A stretch of 64,000 bases of DNA from Populus alba (Eukaryota; Streptophyta; Magnoliopsida; Malpighiales; Salicaceae). How positions within the stretch are numbered: the stretch's first letter is position 1; every line of letters starts with the position of its first letter. The notes beneath the pieces are model-generated. The model searched no databases. It worked only from the letters and a program-made list of their open reading frames with translations, and was not told where the DNA came from. The DNA lies in assembly GCF_005239225.2 (NCBI RefSeq), contig NC_133299.1:13441154-13505153 (forward strand). The letters are read 5' to 3'. Below, in pieces: positions 48,592-58,637 of the stretch. Made by a program: the position numbers and the translations under genes.

Positions 48592-49847
48592 TCATTTCAC
48601 CTCGAAATTCTTGGAAAGGTCTTTCACCTGCTCGGCAAGTTCTTTCTTTTTCTTTGCCGCTGCATAACAAAACAACACTCATCATCAGATTAAAAGCCAG
48701 CAGTGACTGAAATTGCAGGTCCAGATCACAAAATGTAACAGAAACACACCCGTGTTTGAAATATCATCAATCCTCCTTGATGTCCTCACTGCAAACCTCT
48801 GGAATGCAGGACTGCAAGCACAAAAAACCAAAATTAAAAAAGGTCGATAACATGAAGGTTAAAACCTCTACTCTGTTCAAAATCAAAGGTTGACAATGAG
48901 AAGGCTGGGATCATAAAGCAATAACTGACTCTCTCAAGCTAGCAGGCATTACAGGAGCCAAAAAAGATATGAACTGGTAGTTGAGCAGTTATCACCTTGG
49001 TAAACAAACTAAATCCTATCATCGTTATTCATCACGAAGCCATGTTCATAAACTGTAGAAAGATCAACAAGGCAAACTCATTTTTTGTTCCATCAACTCC
49101 ACCAAATCGATGAGATTATAATAAAACAGAAAGTTATAATAATAGAGCAACATAGTCCCATAGCTTCATTCTTACAAATGAGTGGAGTTTTTATTTCTTT
49201 GGGGGAAAAGGAGTATTGAATAAAATAAATAAATGAATACTCAACTGCGAAAATTTCTCAAACCTCAAAATTTGCACTGCACTCACTGCAGGCACAATAA
49301 ATTAACAGCCACTGATGAAATCACTTCATTACTTCCAAAATTAATTTAATTCGAAAGGAAAACCTAGCAGGTTGACCTGGTTGAAACAAACTTCCAAAGT
49401 TGTTCCAACCAAAACACCTCATATTTTACTATAAAGGAAACAATGACATCTAAATGATTCAAAGCAAGAAATCAAAGCACTCATATCAACGAGCAAACCA
49501 AAAAAAGCAGAGGAATCAAATTTTCTCCAACTTCAATAGCCACAGCGCACAACAAGTTGCACTGCCAACAAAATTATAAACGAAGATAAGAGCCACTTTT
49601 GCTTCAACTGAACGAACCATTGAGGAACCCATCCAGCCTCAATGGTCAGAGAAAGAAGCTTATCTGGAAAAAAGTTATTCAAGAATTGAAATATGAACCA
49701 ACGACAGAATACCACATCATCGGAGCAACAAAATCGAAGGCGCATAGGAAATTAATAGAATCAACAATACCTGTTAGCAAGACTATTTACGACAAGCTCA
49801 TTCACAACATAGGATAAGACTCTGTGCATGAAATTCCCACCCGCCAT
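48592..49847 (-). CDS. Small conserved-looking plant protein, 68 residues, function unknown
   Basis: Three coding exons, each too short to stand out alone: 49847-49771, 48811-48750 and 48659-48592, totalling 207 nt. The product starts MAGGNFMHRVLSYVVNELVV and continues NSLANSPAFQRFAVRTSRRI, with a Lys-rich, helical C terminus (AAKKKKELAEQVKDLSKNF). Splice sites are GT-AG (CAG or AG acceptors), phases match, and the stop follows EVK. A 5' UTR intron (about 50196-49869) is likely, with donor CTCTCGCAG|GTAAAA. Site II and telo-box-like motifs upstream are typical of mitochondrial or translation-related genes, so a mitochondrial role is a guess. I do not recognise a named family. Confidence 0.75.
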
Positions 49848-50292
49848 GGCTTGTTTGCTTCTATTGAACTTTTTAAAAGCAAAAAAAAAAAAGATCAAAC
49901 AGACACAAATCAGAATATGTTTGATATTAAGAAATGAAATTGATTAATCAACAAATCTTATTAGAATTTATTTTTATTTCTATTGCAAAATCAAAAAACA
50001 AAAGAGAAAAAAAACGGAGCCCTTTGAAATTAATAGAAAGGAAATCGTGAATAAATCCTAAGCTCATCAAATTCAGGTATCCGTAAATTCTATAAAACAA
50101 AATTAAGCACGTAAAAATAATAATTGAAATGATTATTAAACAAGATAATTAAGGAATTGATTGCGATAAAGAAAATAGTTGAAAGATTTATTTTACCTGC
50201 GAGAGAATGGCGATTGGAAAGCTAGGCTTCTGGAATGTGCCTAAATTTTAGCGTGGAGACAGCTTCATCGGTTTTTATAGGTAGGCGAGTCT

Positions 50293-50350
50293 TTAGGGTT
50301 GGGCGGTTTTAAGACTAAAGAGAGGCCCATGGGCTTGGAACAAGGCCCAT
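50293..50350 (-). promoter_or_regulatory. Site II and telo-box-like promoter elements of the 68-aa gene
   Basis: GGCCCAT occurs at 50324-50330 and 50344-50350, overlapping ATGGGCTT near 50329, which gives several TGGGCY site II elements. TTAGGGTTG at 50293-50301 is the complement of a partial telo-box (CAACCCTAA). The combination is common in plant genes bound by TCP factors, including ribosomal and mitochondrial protein genes. It sits just upstream of the inferred first non-coding exon (ending 50197). Confidence 0.6.
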
Positions 50351-50399
50351 AGTACCGGGTCCATTAAAAAAATTATTGCTTTGGTTTACACATAAGACT

Positions 50400-52115
50400 A
50401 TAAGAGTTCCTTCTCACCATAGTTGTTAACATGCTTCTTAACCTGTAAAATTTATGATTCAGAGTTTATCAAGCAGGATTTTAAGTTAAGTGGAAAAGGA
50501 TATTAATTTGATGGAAGTGGTTAATTTGACTAAACTCAATCTAGATTAAGCCACATCAATTCTAATTTTTTTTATAAAAAATTTATATCATTTTAACAAA
50601 AATCAATAATTTATATAGACTGGATAATTTAATGACACAGATTTTTTTCTAGGTAATTTCCTTTACCAGATATGAATATATATGATTTTTATATTGGTAT
50701 GTAAAAATATATTAAATTATTTTGAATATTAGCTGATACATGTTTCAGGAATATATATGATGCCATTTATAAATTTTATTCCTTAAGATCTAAGATATTC
50801 ACATTCCATACGAGGGAATTACATGTGAATATTGATTTTTTTTTAATCAATGTTTTAGGAACGTGATGCTATTTATTAATCTTAGGAGGCAATATCTGAG
50901 ATAACTGCTTTTCACATGAGAGAGTTAAAAGGTGTGAGTGTATTATATGGAGGAGCTCTACATCGCACAGAAATACTATGATCGTGCAAGACAACGTGCA
51001 TGTACTATCATCACATTAAACAAAACGAAAAACAAATTACGTAATCAATGTAGAAATTCACGTGGAATGGCAAAGGCGTAGAAACCAAGATGCTAGAGGA
51101 AAATTAATTACAATCGTTTTAAAATTTTTTTTTTGAATAATTTTAGTTTTAAATTAATTTGATTTTGATTTTTTTAAATTATTTTGATGTGTTAATATTA
51201 AAAAAATTAAAAATATATATTATTTTAAAATATTTTAAAATAAAAAAATATTTTAAAAAATAATTTTTATATACCATAAAACATGCCTGTATAATTTAAT
51301 TATGAAAGTAGTACATTGCTTTTCTTTATAGTAGCGTACACTGGAACATCATAGAAGAAATTGATGGCATTTCAATAATAATTGTTATAATTCAATTTTT
51401 AATCATTTTATTTTACTTATTATTATTATTACTACTATTATTTTATTTACTGAAAAATGATAAAAAAAAATTAAAAAAAATAAAAACAAATAAATAAAGA
51501 ATAAATTAAAATTTGAGTTAAGGGCAACATGATTGGAAATTTTGGGGTTTAATTAAACTTTGGATTAGTTTTAGTAGCCAAATCAAGAGCTTAATTGAAG
51601 AATTGATAAGTTTTGAAACTTAATTGAACTTGAAATTGGTGTAATTAATGAAATCAATGGCTTAATTGAAAAGGTATCAAAGTATAGAGCTGATTCAAGT
51701 TAAAGTTGCAAGAACTTAAACTACAAGGACCAATGTCCAGATTAATTGAAAAGGTATCAAAGTATAGAGCTGAAAGAAGAGAAGACAAAAACTCGTGTTT
51801 CTGTGATCCAGTGTACAAAATAGCCCTTTATTTCAAATTTAGCATCATGTCCAAATTCTTTGGCCTTTATAAACACCAAAGTAATTAAAAAAACAAAAAC
51901 ACAACGCAAAAAATTTAAAGTAAGGCTATGCTATATTATTTAAGATAAATAGAAAAACTTGCTACTAATTCTATCAAGAAAAATTCATCAAAAACAGACG
52001 TGGGAACCCATTGTCAAATCACATACATCACCTCAAAATACAGGCAACAAAAAAAAAAGTTGTGCCAGGAATCAAAAGATCAATAAATTAAAAGCAAAAG
52101 TAAATAAAAAAGACA
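50400..52115. other. Intergenic, AT-rich, with a 32-bp duplicated block
   Basis: No gene. A MITE-like AT-rich core lies at 51120-51290. The exact 32-bp block at 51662-51693 recurs at 51742-51773. (ATT)n lies near 51418-51440. The 3' flank of the MADS gene occupies the right end. Confidence 0.45.
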
Positions 52116-52757
52116 TCATTGAAATTGATGACTATTAAAGCTAAGAGAAGGTATTTCCTTCAGATTAATGAAGGGATTGACAATCCTTGACTCACTAGGA
52201 GCATTATCAGCTTCAATCAAGCCAAGTCGAGTTATCACATTCTTCTTCAATTGTTCCATTGATTCTTTGTATGCTTCAAGCTCATCCTGCTCCATGCTAT
52301 CAATGGGTAGATCCCACCAAAAGCCACCCTCATTCATGTCGTTCATGTTCCCAATCATCTTTGCCACCGTTTGCTCCTCTTCCAATCGCTTCAGAGATCT
52401 TGCATATTCTTGTTTATTAGCTAACTGGCTCTCTATATTTTTACTGGTGACCGGCGGGAAGTTGTCAGGGATGACCCTTTCTGTTTCAGCAAGATAGCGA
52501 TCAAGAACCTTATCAACGTCTGGCTGGCCACAGGAGAATAGCTTTTGATGTTCAGAGAAGACAATGACTGCTGTTTCAGCCCCGCACAGGGTAGAAAGTT
52601 CTGTGGCTTTCTTGAACAGCCCGTTTTTACGTTTTGAAAACGTGACATAACGATTGCTTTCTTTCTCTACTTTCTTTATCTCAATCTTCTGACGACCTTT
52701 GCTGGTCCTGCGTGTCTCCTGCTGGTGCCGCTGGCGGTTCGAATCCGTTGCATCCAT
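52116..52757 (-). CDS. Type I (M-alpha, AGL62-like) MADS-box transcription factor
   Basis: A single exon of 642 nt gives 213 residues. The MADS domain spans about residues 21-78: GRQKIEIKKVEKESNRYVTF, then SKRKNGLFKKATELSTLCGA and ETAVIVFSEHQKLFSCG. There is no keratin-like K domain and no intron, both typical of type I genes. The middle has a coiled-coil-like region (about 120-140 and 170-190). Start choice: the frame is open for 34 more codons upstream, but the TATA box at 52839-52832 places transcription start near 52805, downstream of the distal start, so ATG 52757 is preferred. The protein binds DNA in the nucleus. M-alpha genes such as AGL62 mostly act in female gametophyte and endosperm; this role is inferred from class only. 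Confidence 0.9.
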   Translation of the reverse strand: MDATDSNRQRHQQETRRTSKGRQKIEIKKVEKESNRYVTFSKRKNGLFKKATELSTLCGAETAVIVFSEHQKLFSCGQPDVDKVLDRYLAETERVIPDNFPPVTSKNIESQLANKQEYARSLKRLEEEQTVAKMIGNMNDMNEGGFWWDLPIDSMEQDELEAYKESMEQLKKNVITRLGLIEADNAPSESRIVNPFINLKEIPSLSFNSHQFQ

Positions 52758-52795
52758 GGTGGGTATATGAAGATTAAGAAGCTTGAAAGGGAGAG

Positions 52796-52840
52796 TAGGG
52801 TTTAGGGTTTTGAGATTTTGGGTGGTATATATATTTATAG
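52796..52840 (-). promoter_or_regulatory. TATA box and double telo-box upstream of the MADS gene
   Basis: On the minus strand CTATAAATAT (52840-52831) is a good TATA box about 75 bp before the chosen ATG. Two overlapping telo-boxes, AAACCCTAAACCCTA (52810-52796), lie just downstream and would be at the start of the 5' UTR. Confidence 0.65.
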
Positions 52841-53127
52841 ATTTAAGAGATCTTTCCACTCTTATTTTGGAAAGTGTTTAACCCCTTGAATAGGAAATTG
52901 CACCGTTTGTTAAAAATTGAAAGGAAAGGAAAGAGAATCTCTTTCTTGCATGTTTAGGAATTATTTTCTTAATATATTCTTTTTTCTATTGTCTCGTCCC
53001 TTCCCGTTATGCACGCATACCATTCTTAACCCAACCTTAATTATCTTTGAATTAGTACAAGAGACTTGAGAGTTTATTCTCACTAACACTTGTTCTCGCT
53101 ATACATGCCATTAAGATTTTAGATGTT

Positions 53128-53362
53128 TGATTTATATTATTCTCTAACAAACCTTCTTAAATAAAAATTTTTTAATCTTGAAACTTGTATAGATTCACAT
53201 TACTTTGTATTTAATTTTTATTAAATAAATATGAATGTTGAGATTCGAACTCGTAATTGCTTAGTCATTAAAACTCTGATACTATGTCAAGGAACCATCT
53301 CAACTCAATAGCTTAAACTGTTATAAGAGGTTACAGGATATGATTTATATTATTTTTTAACA
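53128..53362 (-). mobile_element. Partial TRIM retroelement
   Basis: A 78-bp LTR at 53285-53362 reads on the minus strand from TGTTAAAAAATAATATAAAT to GGTTCCTTGACA, with intact TG...CA ends. The following TAGTATCAGAGT (complement of 53284-53273) matches the initiator-Met tRNA primer-binding site at ten of twelve positions. The interior (ATTCGAACTCG... near 53242) matches that of the TRIM at 7382-7687. The other LTR survives only as TGTTAGAGAATAATATAAAT (ending at 53149) before divergence. Confidence 0.6.
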
Positions 53363-54184
53363 ATATTATATCGTAAGAGTTTGATGTTTCTGTTAAAAAT
53401 TTCTTGAGAGTTTTAACGTAAACTCCATTGGGAATTCTTTAATATATGCCCCGTTACATTGGAAATCCTGTGGAGACAAAATCCTTATGAGGACTCAATT
53501 GAGATTTGAATTACACTTTGGGGGTCAATTTTAAATTTGCCCTTGTAATCTATCTTGGTCAGTGGTCTGGTGCATGGTGTTTATAGAGTTCACTGGTTTA
53601 CATGGCCGCGCTTAATTGCCGCTTGAATTAAAAAAACAAATTGAATCCAAGATATGTTTAGGTTTTAACTTTGAAAAATTAAAATGTGCGATGATTGTTT
53701 TGACATAATTTATATAACTTGATGAATCTAAATAAAATTAGATGATCGGTAAAAAATAATAATTTGACTTTAAAAATAAAATCAAGATAAATATTTTGAC
53801 CCACTGAAAAAGATAATTTTAGACAATTATTAAATGCATTGAAAGACAATAAAGTTAATACAGTGTTTCTCCTCACGTTACAAGGAAAAAGCTCAACCCT
53901 TTTAGTTTTTTTTTTTTTTGTAATGGACTTCCTCTGCTCTCTGTGATTGAAGTTATTTCTGATCGTCAGATGTTTGCAATTATTGGAGTTCCTGACTTGC
54001 TTGGTACTGCTGTTGATAATGTTCTCTGCTACAATGACCTGCTACTTCTCAACTTGTGACCTGCATGATATACTAGTGATGCTGAGATTTTTGTCATTTA
54101 GGTGGTTATTTTCTAACAGATTTATGTTTTTCATATAATTATATTAGATGAAGATCTAGAGCTGATGGGCACTATTTTTCTTTC
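53363..54184. other. Intergenic, no gene
   Basis: AT-rich DNA with a T tract near 53908-53921. Short open frames on both strands show no recognisable domain. Confidence 0.4.
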
Positions 54185-54187
54185 TTA

Positions 54188-54658
54188 GAGTCCGTTTATC
54201 TACGCGGTTGCGGCTGCGTTTTATTTAAAATGCAGTCTACAACCGTTTGGTAATAAAAAAAAGTGATTTATTATGCATGGAACCCACATGAATTTTGCGT
54301 TTAAAACGCTGAAACAGAAAAGCAACGAAAACATGCTTTTTGTTCTCTGCGGCTAATAAAAAATATTTTATATAAAGTATTATTTTTTTCATGATGTAAT
54401 AGGAGTAATTAATTTTACAATATTTAAATTTAAAATCATCAATATTAATATATATTTTTAAAATTATTTTATAACCTCAATTTAAAAAGCATTTTTTAAA
54501 CCAAACACATTAAACTACTTTTTCTTCAACCTTAATTTCAACCACAATTTTAACCAAACATTCATTTTTTCAAATAAACCTCAACTAAAAATACTTTTTA
54601 TAAAAACAACTTTTTTCAAACCACAACCACAACAGCTACCGCAATACCAAACATACTC
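54188..54658. mobile_element. PIF/Harbinger-type MITE
   Basis: The left end GAGTCCGTTTATCTACGCGG and the complement of the right end GAGTATGTTTGGTATTGCGG form imperfect terminal inverted repeats. They are followed inward by TTGCGGCTGCG and TAGCTGTTGTGG respectively. The 471-bp element is flanked by TTA on both sides (54185-54187 and 54659-54661), the 3-bp target duplication typical of Harbinger elements. It has no coding capacity. It lies just downstream of the TBL gene's 3' end. Confidence 0.65.
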
Positions 54659-54849
54659 TTAATTCCCAAGCTACTGATTGCAAGAGAAAATCCAAGGATA
54701 AGATGAATATTTGGCCTGTAATCTGCCTGAAAGATACATTGTCAATTAAAATTGAAAGAGCTTTTTGACAGTGAAAAACAAAAAAAGTCTAAGTGTACAA
54801 TTGATCACAGAAACACAAGAATTTCTTCGAGATTTCACTCTGTTTTCAG

Positions 54850-56679
54850 CTACAAATAAGCAAGGAATATCCGATTCCATGTATCAGGAACTCCTGGTAA
54901 ACACCAGTGTATGCAATCCGCGTGGTGTAGTGGGTCTGCCCTCTGTTCTTCTGTCAGCAATTTGCCTCCGGTCTCGGTGTAGACCGATGCGTGAGCATCG
55001 ATTCGGTACTCTGATAGCTGTGTTATGTTGATGAAAGTAACAGGAACTTTCATTTTCTTTCCTATGCTGGCCACCACACTCATCATTCTTTTGTCAGAAC
55101 CACTTCCCCAATATTTCTTCTTCAATACCGGTTTCGTTTCATTGAAGCACTTGAGCCCTTCTGTGTTGTTCCAGTCTTCACTTCTGTTGAAAAAAGAAAA
55201 CAATATGATTTTCAAAATAGTATAAAAATGTGCAGTTTAAAAAATGAACAAAGACCAAGAAAAGGTATAAAAATGGATTGAATTTAAGAAAATCCTGTTA
55301 GAGAGACCTCGTGTGTGTAGGGGACATAGTAGTAAAGAAGACACGAGTCTTATTGGGGTTAATATTTGAGTCAATCCAGTTAGCCCATGTCTTCAAACCT
55401 ATCTTGTAAGCAACTGGTGTGTCCAGCTCTTCATACCCTTCTTCCCCGTTTGCAAATGAACCCCATCTGCAATATTCATTTAGACATTGTTAGTTCAACA
55501 GTGGCAATGCTTACTTGTCAGAACATGATTCTGGAACTTGCATAATGTTTTGATAGAAATTTATTGCAGGAGCTTACAATGTTTTGAGCCTAAGACCACT
55601 CATCCACCATACATAGGTGTTGAACACAAGAAAGTCCACACCTCCCCAGTGTTTGGCGTGCTTGTCAATTGAATCCACTTTCAGTATCCTCTTCTTTGTA
55701 TCTACTATGATATGGTCATCGGTATTGGATTCGATGAGAAATGGAGCCCAGTAGAATTCAATGGTAGCATCATATTCCTGAAGCATTGATTAGAATCATT
55801 AGCTGAATTTGAAGAACTAACACGGTGCTTGAATTCAGTTGTTCTTGCAAAGAAATCTAAAAATGTCCTGCTAATTTCTAGTACCTTGGCTCTGAAGACT
55901 GAGTGAGAGTGGCCCTGTTTCATGGATTTCTTGTCTTCAGGTATGATCCATTCCACCAGACAAACAAATGATTGCCACTGACCCCTTTGAAGCGAATCAC
56001 CTACAAACAGCAACCTCTTCCCTCTAAGTTTCTTAAGAGCAAGCTCTGGATTAAATCTGCAAATGCAATCATCACATATAACATGTTAGATAACTAAACT
56101 GTATATCATCTTTCAATATGTTTACAGCATCAGAAATTCTTGCAAAATAGATAACTTGTTTACCTTGGCAAGGTACAGTCATCCGGCTGCCATTCCCACC
56201 GACGGTAATCAGTATCCCTTCGTCCATTTTTGACACAAGAAACCTGTTTATCTAGATATGGGCAGCTCCTGTCCGTGTACAGAGGCTTGAAAGTCTTGTT
56301 AAACATCCACTTGCCTGTATTGACAGTGCACTCTTCCGGATCGAACTCGAATCTATCATCCATTTGGAAGTTTTTAAGGTTATCCTCTGCAGCTCTATCC
56401 TCTGTTGGAAATGACATTTACAACGTAAGATCATAACGGTGTTTCTTATAAAACCTTAAGCAGGACATGTTCATGAGTAAGACAAGCCATCTCATACTTA
56501 CTAGATTTTTCAACTGGACTTCTCCTAGGACAGGATTTGAGCTTGAAAAGAGACCTGGAAGTGTCCGTATACAGGAGAGCGATGAATGCAAAGCTGCAAA
56601 CTATAACAGTGACAACGGAGATGGGCAGTTTCCCTTTCGAAGGTTTCATTGCAGCGGACTGAGAGGGCGCTAAGCTCAT
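54850..56679 (-). CDS. TRICHOME BIREFRINGENCE-LIKE protein (xylan O-acetyltransferase clade)
   Basis: Six exons (5' to 3'): 56679-56502, 56401-56164, 56056-55885, 55777-55578, 55466-55308 and 55183-54850, totalling 1281 nt or 426 residues. This is a type II Golgi membrane protein: a short cytosolic tail, then ISVVTVIVCSFAFIALLY. The TBL domain begins DDRFEFDPEECTVNTGKWMF. The esterase-like GDS motif is LLFVGDSLQRGQWQSF (Ser160), and the DxxH motif is DCIHWCLPGVPDTWN (Asp405, His408). TBL proteins transfer acetyl groups to cell-wall polysaccharides. VEWIIPEDKKSM and overall features suggest the TBL28-30/ESK1 xylan group, but I cannot assign the exact member. The first in-frame ATG is 56679 (context AACAATGAGC); MKPSKGK at 56649 is an alternative. 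All introns are GT-AG. Confidence 0.9.
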
Positions 56680-58302
56680 TGTTGGAGGCAGAGGACAGAA
56701 GCTTAACTGAAGCAACAGAATGATGAGGACACTTTTAGAGGCCTCGTTTTGGGATTTTTATGGCAGTTTGAGTAGGAGTAAAGCTAAAGCCATGTACAGT
56801 TAGGTTTTCACTTTTTTTCTACATTTATCTTTTTAGAGTATAAACGCAGGTTAGGGTGGCATAAGTTGGAGGGCTAACATCTTGGGCTCGTGTTGTCTTC
56901 TCTATTAGTTAGAAGCTATATCATTTCTGAGCTATTGTGCTATTGCTATCATGCCATACTATTTATTACGCTCATTAGGTGCAAAAGGTTCCTTGTAGAG
57001 TAAGTGTAAGGCAAATATATAGGCAACCTCTCCCTTTCTTTACCCCCCCCTGCTTTTGGACTTCTGTTCTTGTATCATTAAAGATCACATTTTTCATGAC
57101 TTGTATGACAAAAGTTATTTATTCGTAGAATATTTTCTCTAACAAGCATGAATAATTTAATTTAATGAGTTCAAAGATAATTTGAATGACTAAGTGAAAA
57201 TATGATAATTTTAAAAAAAAATTAAAACTATAATTTTATTATTATTGAGATGATACCAAATTGAATAAGTTTCGGTAACTTTGTGACTTGGGTTATAGAT
57301 TTTAATGAGTTTACACTTTGTTGTTTTTATAAATTATTTTTATTTAATTTTATGATAAAATTAGATGTTTACAAAATCAAACACCAACTCTAAAAAAACA
57401 TTTATTGAGATAGTGATAGCTCTATAGAAAGAAGAAGAAACTAAACTATAAATTTTATTTTCTAAACAATTCAATACTGAAAAAGAGTAAAATAAAAAAA
57501 AAACAATAAGAAAAATCAATGGACCAAAAACTAAAAAAATACATATTAGATTTGATGGTTAAATCTACTAAACTCATGAATCAATACATCAAATTAGCTA
57601 ATAAGATTAATAACTTATTTATTTTTAATCAACTTTCATTTCATGTATGGAGACAAGATTTCTATGATTAGACAGGACTAAATATTGTGAATTAATCGAA
57701 TGATGATGACCATTTAATTTTAAATATTGGAAATATTATCAATGTAAACCTATGTAATTTTATAAATCCATCCTTTCCATACAATTAGATGGATTTAATA
57801 GGAGGGATATCACATCAGTGTGATGAAGTGGTGAGAATTGTAATCTTAGGTCAACATCATCTTCCTGGATTGAGTAATATGTAGGTGAGAATGGTGTCGA
57901 TGGCTTGAAAAGTGGATTTAGCCTAATAACATTTCACCATTTTATGACAAAAAGTATGAAGTTGCTTTCATAGATTAAAAAAAATCACTTCGAGTTTCTT
58001 ATCTTATTAAAATATATTTTTAATATATTAAAATAATTTTTTTATTTTTTTAAATTATTTTTAATATTACAACATTAAGATAAAATATAGTTTTCAATCC
58101 CATCCCGCTAAAATACAAAACAAAACATTCCATTGAGACGCTTTATCATGGTAAATCTCATCATTCTTTTTTTTTTTTTTTTTTTGGAAAAGAATTTAAT
58201 GCGCCCACCTTTCCTATTTCGTACCTTTGCCAATCCCTATCATTCAGAAAATGTAATATCTGTTGGTGCCTAACAAACCCCACATTGACCCTATAATTTT
58301 TA
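56680..58302. other. Intergenic upstream of the TBL gene, no gene
   Basis: The first few hundred bases are presumably the TBL promoter. The rest is AT-rich, with a MITE-like core near 58000-58090 and a T tract at 58167-58185. No gene is supported. Confidence 0.4.
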
Positions 58303-58637
58303 TAGGTGATGATTTTTTATTTGATTTAGTTTTTATTAAAAAAGAAATAGTTTAAACTAAATTTAAAAAAAATATATATTAAAATCAGTTTAAACCGACT
58401 GATTTCTGTTCGATTCAGTTTTGTTTGGACAAAAATCAATTCAAACCAGTTTGACTCGGTTTTTTCTGGTTTTTCCGGTTTGGTTCGGTTTTTTTGATTT
58501 CCAGTTTATAAAACCAAACCGAACCAGTCGGTTATTTCAAAATTTTAATCGGTTTTTTTTCATGGTTCTGTTTTTTAAATAATTTTTTTCAGTTTCCTTC
58601 AATTTAATCAATTTTTCAGTTTTTTTACTCATCCCTA
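58303..58637. mobile_element. Possible short hAT-like MITE
   Basis: The right end ACTCATCCCTA (complement TAGGGATGAGT) matches the termini of the hAT-like element at 14717. A weaker left end TAGGTGATGATTTTTT lies at 58303. Subterminal CGGTT/AACCG motifs (TTCCGGTTTGGTTCGGTTTT near 58474) are also shared. No target-site duplication is clear. Confidence 0.45.

Noticed and set aside
52757..52859. Longer N terminus for the MADS protein (MERSLKSINI...)
   Set aside because: The TATA box at 52832-52839 lies inside this extension, so it is unlikely to be transcribed as coding; type I MADS proteins usually start shortly before the MADS domain.
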